Part shown: piece after piece, positions 1-5,726 of the stretch
Position numbering within the stretch: the stretch's first letter is position 1
Layout of the letters: the number at the start of each line of letters is the position of its first letter
NCBI GenBank assembly: GCA_028704195.1
Contig: JAQVLL010000008.1
Span: 1 to 6,558, forward strand
Direction of reading: 5' to 3'
Origin: Smithellaceae bacterium
GTDB lineage: Bacteria; Desulfobacterota; Syntrophia; Syntrophales; Smithellaceae
DNA: 6,558 nucleotides
The notes under the pieces: generated by a model
The model's input: the letters and a program-made list of their open reading frames with translations, nothing else
The model's database searches: none
Told to the model about the DNA's origin: nothing
Position numbers and translations under genes: made by a program

Positions 1-507
1 GCGCATCAAGGAACCATCTATATTCAGGTGGCAGACTGCTTCAATAAAGTTTTCCATGAAGTAGTTGTGTTCCCACTGGTACAAAGAACGGTCGTAACCT
101 TTGGTCAGTTTCAGATCAGCCGGCACATCCTCAATCGGTATGCGGTGCAGTCTGTGAATTTCCGAGAGCGCCCGCAGGTAAAGGTAACGTCTTTTGTGCC
201 AGGGGAAAGCGGCCTGCGAATACAAATCGGTGCCGCCCAGGTCTTCGATGAGCAAAAAGCGCTGCCGGTAATCAAATGCGATAATCAGGGGCACGGGGAC
301 GTTGATGTTGGTCATGAAACGGTTGATTCCCGCCCAGTAGGCATTTTCTTCCACCTCGTTGCCATAATTCATGAAGATGAAGCTTTTGCCGTCGGGCAGA
401 ACAACGCGATAAAAGCTGCGGTCCGATCCGCCTTTCCGGATGGATTCGTATTGAAAATCCACAACGCCCAGATGGTGATTCAAAAATGTTCGTATTTGCC
501 GGTTCAT
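1..507 (-). CDS. APH-family sugar kinase, AmgK-like (partial, C-terminus beyond window)
   Basis: The minus strand is open from ATG at 507 to base 1, giving 169 codons with no stop. The translation begins MNRQIRTFLNHHLG and carries hallmarks of the aminoglycoside-phosphotransferase/AmgK group: a glycine-rich nucleotide loop GGSDRSFYRV (residues 26-35), LIEDLGGTDLY (86-96), EIHRLH (116-121) and YQWEHNYFMENFIE (143-156). The catalytic H-x-D loop would lie left of the window, so activity cannot be judged. AmgK phosphorylates MurNAc or GlcNAc at C1 in the cytoplasm, making the substrate for MurU; the MurU-like gene directly upstream supports that role. HddA-type heptose kinases are an alternative partner for such a nucleotidyltransferase. 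An in-frame ATG at 525 would add MEESCL. I prefer 507 because the family N-terminus starts cleanly there and GGAAG lies upstream, but neither Shine-Dalgarno is strong. Confidence 0.82.
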   Translation of the reverse strand, partial: MNRQIRTFLNHHLGVVDFQYESIRKGGSDRSFYRVVLPDGKSFIFMNYGNEVEENAYWAGINRFMTNINVPVPLIIAFDYRQRFLLIEDLGGTDLYSQAAFPWHKRRYLYLRALSEIHRLHRIPIEDVPADLKLTKGYDRSLYQWEHNYFMENFIEAVCHLNIDGSLMR

Positions 508-539
508 TAGACAACTTTCTTCCATACGCTTACGATCTC

Positions 540-1244
540 TTATAATCCTTTTTGCGTCAACCTCTCAAATTCCACAAGTGACCCCACATCGTACCAGTGG
601 CCTTCATCCAGCAGCGCGCCGCCTACAGATTCGGGATTTTCCTGAATCATGGATAAAAGGGGTACAACAATTGATTCTATGCGTCCGGGAACGAGCCTGT
701 CCAGGAATGCTTTCTCCACGATGTAAATTCCGGCGAAAAGGCAGCTCTGAATGCCCGGATGATTCAGGGTGTTTCTCATATCGCAGATAAAGCCTCCGGA
801 GTCAATGTTGACGTTGAGAAGCGGTCCGCTGCTGCGAAGCGCAAGGGTGACTTCCGTCCGCAGCGTAAAATGCCGGTCTATGATTTTCAGGATGGGCAGA
901 TTCGTGATGATGTCGCCGTTGTAGACGAGAATGCGTTCATCCTGTGCGATAAGGTCTTCAATATTCTTGATGCCGCCTGCCGTGTCCAGGAGAACCGGCT
1001 CATGCCGGAATGTAATCGGAATACCCTGCCAACTGCCTTCAGGGAAGGCCTCGACATATTTTTGGGCGCAGTGATGGGTGTTGACAATAAATCTTTTCAC
1101 GCCGGCCTCACGGAGATGCTCCATCGCGTATGTGATGATCGGCCGACCGCCAATTTGAAGCAGCGGTTTAGGTGTGTTTTCGGTAAGCGGCCGCAGCCTT
1201 GTTCCCAATCCCGCACCCAGGATAAAGGCGGTGTTAATTTGCAT
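540..1244 (-). CDS. Sugar-1-phosphate nucleotidyltransferase, MurU-like
   Basis: This is a complete 234-residue protein of the NTP_transferase (RmlA/GlmU/MurU) fold. Visible motifs are the nucleotide-binding signature GAGLGTRLRPLT (residues 10-21) followed by PKPLL (25-29), the sugar/base loop LLDTAGGIKN (85-94), VYNGD with the metal-ligand aspartate D111, and GHWYDVGS (215-222) near the C-terminus. The length matches the short single-domain MurU type with no acyltransferase beta-helix. MurU converts MurNAc-1-phosphate and UTP to UDP-MurNAc; related enzymes make GDP-heptose or GDP-mannose, so the exact substrate is an inference from the kinase next door. I chose ATG 1244 over the in-frame ATG 1271 because AAGGA lies 9 bases upstream of 1244, and the extra MRHRQGTRT precedes the conserved first beta strand. 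The gene follows the ATPase by 36 bp and precedes the kinase by 32 bp, so co-transcription is likely. Confidence 0.88.
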   Translation of the reverse strand: MQINTAFILGAGLGTRLRPLTENTPKPLLQIGGRPIITYAMEHLREAGVKRFIVNTHHCAQKYVEAFPEGSWQGIPITFRHEPVLLDTAGGIKNIEDLIAQDERILVYNGDIITNLPILKIIDRHFTLRTEVTLALRSSGPLLNVNIDSGGFICDMRNTLNHPGIQSCLFAGIYIVEKAFLDRLVPGRIESIVVPLLSMIQENPESVGGALLDEGHWYDVGSLVEFERLTQKGL

Positions 1245-1280
1245 CGTTCTCGTTCCTTGCCTGTGCCTCATGGAGACGAT

Positions 1281-2408
1281 TCAGGCGGACAATTGCGCAA
1301 GCCATTTGCCGGCGCTGACAATGGAGATGTTGTCTTTTCGCTGTTCTCGCCGGAGATTTTGAACCAGTTGCAGAGCGACCGCTCCGGGCAGTTTCTTCGC
1401 CATCACATCCAGTGACGCTGAAGTTGTATCGTCGGAGGTCTTCACTTCAATGAGATGGGTCGCCTTACCCTTTTTGCTGAGAGAAAAGTCAACTTCTTTG
1501 CCTTCTTTGGTTTTAATGTAATTAAGTTCAATATCCTCGCCGTCGATATCCTGCTTATACTGAACATGCTTTAACAGACAGACGGCGCAGGTATTTTCCA
1601 GCTGGCGTCCTTCGCCGCCCAGAACAAAGCCGCTGTCATAAAAATACAGTTTAGGTTCTTTCAAAATTGCTCTGGCCACATTGTTATGAAAGGGACGAAC
1701 GGTAAACACAATGCAAAGACTTTCCAGAATGTCGATATATCGGCGCACCGTATTGGGTGCAATCTGCAGATCCTGAGCAATCGATGTATAAGAAAGAGGA
1801 GAGCCGACCCGAGAGCGCAACAGTTCCAGCAGCAGCCGCATTGAACGCACTTCCTGCAGTCTGCCGAATTCCAGAATATCCTCCCGGATCAAATCGGTAT
1901 AATATTGATTGCGCCAGCGAGCCGCTTCTGTATCCGAACCGGATAAGAAAGGCTCCGGGAAACCGCCCAACCGGTTCAGAAGCACCAGCGATTCATCAGG
2001 CTTTACGGAATCCTTAAGTTCACGAACAGAAATCGGGTTGAGGCGCATGGGGAAATAACGGCCGGCAAGCGACTCGCCTCCCCTCCGGAACGTGTCAAGT
2101 CTGGCACTCCCGGTGATCAGCATGGCTTGATTTTTAACGCGGGTGTCATAAACTCCTTTAATGAATTTCTTCCATTGAGGCTTTTTGTGGATTTCATCCA
2201 GGATGAGAAAATCGCTTTTGATAGGCCACGACTGGTTGTTAATGATTGCGGCGTCGGCAATATTGTCAAAATTCAGATACTGCGGCGACGTAAACTCAGG
2301 CATGAATGCCTTGGCCAACCATGTTTTACCGACTTGCCGCGGTCCTGTCATAATGACCATCTTCTTTTGCAGATCTTTCTTTATCGAATCGTAAAGATAT
2401 CTGTTCAT
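1281..2408 (-). CDS. AAA_14/DUF4143 family ATPase
   Basis: This is a complete 375-residue protein of the widespread ATPase family with an N-terminal AAA_14 domain and a C-terminal DUF4143 domain. Walker A is GPRQVGKT (residues 22-29), Walker B is FLILDEIH (67-74), a sensor-like strand is LITGSARLD (97-105), and AGRYFPMRLNPISVREL (115-131) is the usual family signature. A winged-helix-like segment follows at about 205-235 (SIAQDLQIAPNTVRRYIDIL). The C-terminus has EVDFSL (305-310) and LIEVKTS (319-325), spaced like a PD-(D/E)XK nuclease-type core. All key residues look intact, so it is probably functional. The cellular role of this family is not established; members are often patchily distributed and multicopy, which fits an accessory gene. 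No Shine-Dalgarno is visible before ATG 2408; see the promoter entry. It could be co-transcribed with the MurU-like gene downstream, but no functional link is evident. Confidence 0.92.
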   Translation of the reverse strand: MNRYLYDSIKKDLQKKMVIMTGPRQVGKTWLAKAFMPEFTSPQYLNFDNIADAAIINNQSWPIKSDFLILDEIHKKPQWKKFIKGVYDTRVKNQAMLITGSARLDTFRRGGESLAGRYFPMRLNPISVRELKDSVKPDESLVLLNRLGGFPEPFLSGSDTEAARWRNQYYTDLIREDILEFGRLQEVRSMRLLLELLRSRVGSPLSYTSIAQDLQIAPNTVRRYIDILESLCIVFTVRPFHNNVARAILKEPKLYFYDSGFVLGGEGRQLENTCAVCLLKHVQYKQDIDGEDIELNYIKTKEGKEVDFSLSKKGKATHLIEVKTSDDTTSASLDVMAKKLPGAVALQLVQNLRREQRKDNISIVSAGKWLAQLSA

Positions 2409-2456
2409 GGCTGACTATCTAGCAGGACTTTGCACAAAAGTCAAGACTATCTTGCA
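2409..2456 (-). promoter_or_regulatory. Predicted ATPase promoter with operator-like repeats, possibly leaderless
   Basis: On the minus strand TTGACT (2444-2439) and TAGATA (2421-2416) are separated by 17 bases. The -35 is good; the -10 is poor (3 of 6 consensus bases). The -10 ends 7 bases before the ATPase ATG, so transcription would begin at or next to the start codon, which agrees with the missing Shine-Dalgarno. A perfect inverted repeat, GACTTT-GCACA-AAAGTC (2426-2442), covers the spacer and part of the -35. Near-identical 12-mers gactatctagca (2413-2424) and gactatcttgca (2445-2456) flank it, 32 bp apart. This arrangement resembles a repressor operator, but the promoter itself is only a prediction. 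Confidence 0.35.
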
Positions 2457-2482
2457 AACCGTTGCATAATAGTCATAGTGCT

Positions 2483-2537
2483 TCCGGTGCCGAAAAGCAA
2501 TTTTCCCGATCATTACATCAATCTTTGCCGCACCGGA
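2483..2537. repeat. Inverted repeat (8-bp stem, possible structured element)
   Basis: TCCGGTGC (2483-2490) and GCACCGGA (2530-2537) are perfect reverse complements separated by 39 bases. A second short pairing, AAAG (2494-2497) with CTTT (2523-2526), can stack inside after a small internal loop. The GC-rich arms stand out in an AT-rich setting. No U-tract follows either arm, so it is not a standard intrinsic terminator. It may be a regulator site, a small RNA fold or chance. Confidence 0.3.
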
Positions 2538-3181
2538 TGGATGTCCAGGATTCGTCATGTGAATAATTGGGTAAGCCATCATGCCTCTGAATTTGTCACG
2601 ATCAGTTGGAGTTTAAGTTATTTTATATGCCCCGACCTATACTTGACTTGACATGGTAGTGTCCAAATAAGTCTTATCTAAACAATTTCATTCACCTGAT
2701 ATAGTGTTATCATCAATATGCTATTATCTGTCACTATAAATATTCGAAAACATTGTCGGATTATTTTACAGATATATTATTTATGCATAATACATCGTAA
2801 TATATTGCATTTATTATGTCATTATCAAACGCTGTTAATATTGACGACAAAAAAGCGCCTGGAATCTTTACAATTCGAGTTTCTGTCTCGAAAATCAGAG
2901 ATTCTATTTTTGACTAAAATAAACATTATAAATCCTTTTAGAGGTTTACCTATCAAGGCATAGCTCTATTTGTAATACATTGCCTTAATTATTATAGGTG
3001 CTTATGGCATTTTTTATGCAAACAAAATTAACCGCGATAAATAATTCATCATTACAGGATTACTTATGGAGTAGGATTAACAACGAAACGAGTGAGATTG
3101 ATTTTAGGTTCTGTCTACATTCAAAGAATGACATATTAATTTTAGAGATACTCAAAATAAATGAGAAAGGAAAAAGAGAAA

Positions 3182-4747
3182 ATGCGAAAACGTTTTTTTG
3201 TGGGAATCATCTTTTTTAGCTTCTTAATTTTATTAACTGGATGTAGTAGTGGCGGAGATACACCTTTTTGGGGCGGAGATACAGGCGGAGATACAGGCGG
3301 AGATACGTCTGTAGTGGCAGGCACTGCTACTATTTCAGGAGAAGTTTCGGGAACTGTAATTGTAGCCATAAACGAAAGTAATGCTCAAGTGGCAAGGGTG
3401 ACAGCGGCTGGTAGCCCAAAGACATTTACCCTTGAAGTTCCCACTGGGCACACTTATAGATTTTTCCTGATTGAAAACGAAGATACTTTAGATCAAAAAA
3501 TTTTCCCCCTCTACAACAACGCAACAGGAACAACTAACTGCTTTTCAATATCTTCTATTGTATCTATTGACTTTGGGTATATCGATACAACAAACGGTGT
3601 GAAAGCTTTACCAACAAATGATCCCTTATTGGTCAGTGGTGTATCGAGTATAGGAGAGAATAAAGCTATTCCAGAAATTGTGTTGAGTGGCCCTCCCCCA
3701 ACTGGAACCTTGAGTGACTTAGTCAGCAACGGCCTTGCTTTACTAAAGCAAGGCAGTGTTTTTAAAGCTAAAGCCTATTTTAAAGCTGCAGTGACAAACT
3801 ATCCAGACGATAATACTAATAATGGGGATACCGCAAGATTCTTTTATGCGGCTACCAGATTAGCCGGCATTAATCCTTATTCCGATGGGAATTCCACTGG
3901 AACGTTAAATAGCATTGGGGATATTCTTGACAGAATGGGCATCAATAATTCTGATAGAAACTCTTATAATTATATAATTTCAGAATCAAAAATTACTTCA
4001 CCAATCCCGCAGCCTTTACCCGATAATTATCCTACGGGAAATGAAATACAAATTTTTCTGTATAATGTAATCAGACCAGAGTTGGAAGGGGCTCTTGCCA
4101 ATTTAAATGGAGTCCCAAAAGAATTTGAAAGACAGTGGGCTAACCCCATCGACTCAAAATCATACAAAAGTGACTATGCGGATGTCCTCCTGCTGAAGGC
4201 TGCGATAAAAGGAGCTCTGGCAGGAATCCATATTCAACATACATACAATCTTGATGTGGATATTGACTTGGAATTTAACAAATATGAGACTAACACAGTG
4301 CAAGCGTTCCTCGATGACAACGTTGACTTCTTAAAGCTTTTAACCGGTGATTATTCAACTTCACGAGGCGCAGCAAAAACCTACTTAAGTGAAGCTGCCG
4401 ATCACCTTTATGGTGCCATTAACAAGATACAGACCCGTAACACAGCCGATTACCTTGTTAATTTAAAAGACATGACCAGTGATGAATTTATCGATACAAA
4501 GGCAAAGATACTTACTGCGAAGTCATCTTTGTCCGGCCCGTCAACAATTGGGGATTTTGATGGTATAACTGTTGCTATTAATCTGCTTCCTTTCTTTGAG
4601 GGGCTCGATTTGAGAAACCTATTGCCACCATTTGCCGGCAATACTGCTGATTTCTTCCCTGATGAGACAATGGAAGGAATCATACTCTCGGGATTAGAAC
4701 CGAACGAGGATTTAGATAGCAATGGAATACCTGATATTCTGGAATAA
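3182..4747 (+). CDS. Large secreted lipoprotein with beta-sandwich-like, helical-repeat and Ca-loop regions; function unknown
   Basis: This is a 521-residue predicted lipoprotein. The N-terminus has MRKR, a hydrophobic stretch and the lipobox LLTGC, giving a lipidated Cys at residue 21; SSGG follows, without the +2 Asp that would signal inner-membrane retention, so outer-membrane sorting is plausible. I chose ATG 3182 over the in-frame ATG 3161 because AAAGGA (3166-3171) sits 10 bases upstream and the signal peptide is then of normal form. A Gly/Asp linker with four GGDT units (about 24-42) leads to a beta-rich region (about 47-150; EVPTGHTYRFFLIENED, IDFGYIDT) resembling domains I associate with deltaproteobacterial lipoproteins. 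Residues about 175-235 look TPR-like (LVSNGLALLKQGSVFKAKAY). The tail DLDSNGIPD (510-518) matches a D-x-D-x-N-G-x-x-D calcium loop. I recognise no enzymatic motif. The 4754 gene follows after 6 bases. Confidence 0.85.
   Translation: MRKRFFVGIIFFSFLILLTGCSSGGDTPFWGGDTGGDTGGDTSVVAGTATISGEVSGTVIVAINESNAQVARVTAAGSPKTFTLEVPTGHTYRFFLIENEDTLDQKIFPLYNNATGTTNCFSISSIVSIDFGYIDTTNGVKALPTNDPLLVSGVSSIGENKAIPEIVLSGPPPTGTLSDLVSNGLALLKQGSVFKAKAYFKAAVTNYPDDNTNNGDTARFFYAATRLAGINPYSDGNSTGTLNSIGDILDRMGINNSDRNSYNYIISESKITSPIPQPLPDNYPTGNEIQIFLYNVIRPELEGALANLNGVPKEFERQWANPIDSKSYKSDYADVLLLKAAIKGALAGIHIQHTYNLDVDIDLEFNKYETNTVQAFLDDNVDFLKLLTGDYSTSRGAAKTYLSEAADHLYGAINKIQTRNTADYLVNLKDMTSDEFIDTKAKILTAKSSLSGPSTIGDFDGITVAINLLPFFEGLDLRNLLPPFAGNTADFFPDETMEGIILSGLEPNEDLDSNGIPDILE
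3251..3307 (+). repeat. 12-bp in-frame tandem repeat in the lipoprotein linker
   Basis: The unit ggcggagataca, encoding GGDT, occurs at 3251-3262, then after a 9-base spacer three times head to tail at 3272-3283, 3284-3295 and 3296-3307. The last copy differs only at its final base. Codon use is identical across copies, which points to recent duplication by slippage. Copy changes would alter the linker by four residues without shifting the frame. Confidence 0.9.
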
Positions 4748-4753
4748 TCAGGC

Positions 4754-5482
4754 GTGAAGAATCTCTCTTTAGGCGTAAAATACCTATTAGGCGGAATTGT
4801 AATTTTCGTCTTGGGATTCGGTGTTTGGGGTTTCAGCCAGTGGAAGGAGTCTGTCCACAAACGATCTCGGGTGGTGGGTGAACAAGTATGTTCAAAGTGC
4901 CCCTTCGTCTTCAAGGGTATATCCTGTTATTTTGTTAAGGAACGCCGGAAAGTTTATTTTTTTAAAGCTGATGAATTTAAGATTAATCCTCGGGCATATG
5001 GATTATTTTCAATCCAACCGATAAAAGAGGCTACTTTGACCAACGCCTTTATTGAGGTCTACCTTTCTGCGCAAGACTATTCTATGCAGGAGGTAGACCT
5101 CTTTCCTTCCTCTATCGCGACTTCAGCTATTTCAGCCTCTGATACAGAAGAACAAAAAAAATTATTGGTGCAAAGAATTGGTTTCGTAACCAGATTGGTG
5201 GTTCAGAAGGTGCACTTTAGTATTTACAAAGATGAAGAACTGACCATAACATTTACGGCCGATCAAGCTTTTACAAATCTTAAAAACGGAGAAACAGCCT
5301 TGAGAGGTTTCCGGATAGAACATAAGGCCTCAAGAAAAATCATCTCAGCACGAACGGCTATATGGGATGCAAAAGAGAATGTCTTTAAGTTTCCAAGCGA
5401 ATATATAGCAGTGACACCAAAAGGAAAAGCAAAAGGATACGGAATAAAAGTAAATCTGGATTTCAAAGTAATAAAGATCTGA
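4754..5482 (+). CDS. Single-pass membrane-anchored periplasmic protein, weakly LptC/OstA-like
   Basis: This 242-residue protein starts at GTG 4754, six bases after the lipoprotein stop, so translation is probably coupled; GGA at 4741-4743 is the only Shine-Dalgarno-like sequence. The N-terminus MKNLSLGVK is followed by one hydrophobic segment (about 10-27) with no lipobox, which predicts an uncleaved anchor with the rest in the periplasm. A cysteine cluster C46-x2-C49-x8-C58 follows. The C-terminal half (about 165-237) alternates short beta strands: ITFTADQAFTNLKNGE, ALRGFRIEH, IISARTAIWDAKENVFKFP and AKGYGIKVNLDF. That pattern recalls the LptC/LptA (OstA) jelly-roll, in which small single-anchor proteins pass lipopolysaccharide across the periplasm. 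The likeness is by eye only and no canonical lptA/B gene is adjacent. Pairing with a lipoprotein suggests a joint envelope role. Otherwise it is hypothetical. Confidence 0.8.
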   Translation: MKNLSLGVKYLLGGIVIFVLGFGVWGFSQWKESVHKRSRVVGEQVCSKCPFVFKGISCYFVKERRKVYFFKADEFKINPRAYGLFSIQPIKEATLTNAFIEVYLSAQDYSMQEVDLFPSSIATSAISASDTEEQKKLLVQRIGFVTRLVVQKVHFSIYKDEELTITFTADQAFTNLKNGETALRGFRIEHKASRKIISARTAIWDAKENVFKFPSEYIAVTPKGKAKGYGIKVNLDFKVIKI

Positions 5483-5720
5483 CCTTTTTCATAGCACCAT
5501 ATAGTTCATGAGGTATCGTACAGAAGTTGTCACTAAAATAACATGGCAAGCCAATCATCACCAAATGAAATCTTCGATGATCTTCCGTTATTATCATGTC
5601 ATTGACTGCAGGAAACTAGTAGTGATTCTCGAAAGTTTGTATACTTGCTGCCAGGGACACTCCGTCTGACTACACTAAACGACCTTAATCCTTGATCCTC
5701 GATCCTCGATCCTTTCGCCT
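5483..5720. other. Noncoding gap between convergent genes
   Basis: The plus-strand operon and the minus-strand permease converge here. I see no intrinsic terminator with a clear stem and U-tract on either strand, and no RNA gene. A direct repeat ATCTTC-GATG-ATCTTC lies near 5571-5586, and the 3' part is the heptanucleotide array listed separately. Confidence 0.6.
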
Positions 5721-5726
5721 TTATCC
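5685..5726. repeat. Heptanucleotide tandem repeat at the permease 3' end
   Basis: Six 7-base units run head to tail: ttaatcc, ttgatcc, tcgatcc, tcgatcc, tttcgcc, tttatcc. The middle four follow TYRATCC; the fifth is degenerate. Read on the minus strand it is a purine-rich series of AGGATCG-type units. The last unit (5720-5726) contains the permease stop codon (5723-5721), so the array begins inside the gene's final codons. Short 7-mer arrays of this kind usually grow by replication slippage. Confidence 0.75.

Larger units (their letters stand above)
2409..3181. other. AT-rich noncoding region with no convincing gene
   Basis: About 770 bases separate the divergent ATPase and lipoprotein genes. 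Short open frames at 2430-2651, 2718-2963 and 2998-3219 (plus strand) lack recognisable motifs and good ribosome binding sites, and the last overlaps the lipoprotein start, so I do not call them genes. Base composition shifts sharply: by hand count 2701-2820 has 28 G/C in 120 bases, against 35 in 60 at 1141-1200. Structure seen includes an 8-bp inverted repeat at 2483-2537, a TATAGTG/CACTATA pair (2700-2706, 2732-2738), the palindrome ttatgcataa (2781-2790), and AAGGCA/TGCCTT (2955-2960, 2981-2986). A TTGACA at 2648-2653 with TCTTAT at 2672-2677 (18-base gap) could be a plus-strand promoter, but it lies about 500 bases before the next gene. I found no clear promoter close to the lipoprotein. 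Confidence 0.6.

Noticed and set aside
28..510. A 160-codon plus-strand open frame at the left edge
   Set aside because: It is antisense to the kinase. The minus-strand translation of the same bases has clear APH-family motifs, whereas the plus-strand product has none.
272..514. An 80-codon minus-strand frame
   Set aside because: It overlaps the kinase in another frame and has a low-complexity, Arg/His-rich composition typical of an out-of-frame reading.
759..1415. A 218-codon plus-strand frame spanning the MurU-like gene and the ATPase end
   Set aside because: It is antisense to two genes with intact family motifs and crosses their boundary, so it is a shadow frame.
2700..2820. Possible replication origin or CRISPR-like leader in the very AT-rich block
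   Set aside because: There are no iterated DnaA boxes or iterons, no replication gene nearby, and no regularly spaced repeats. Only short AT palindromes are present.
2998..3219. A small plus-strand ORF (73 codons) just before the lipoprotein
   Set aside because: It begins with GTG, has no properly spaced ribosome binding site, overlaps the lipoprotein signal sequence in another frame, and shows no family motif. A real small gene cannot be fully excluded.
3142..3369. A minus-strand ORF with a Pro/Ser repeat (SPPVSPPVSPP)
   Set aside because: The repeat is the antisense reading of the 12-bp GGDT units in the lipoprotein linker.
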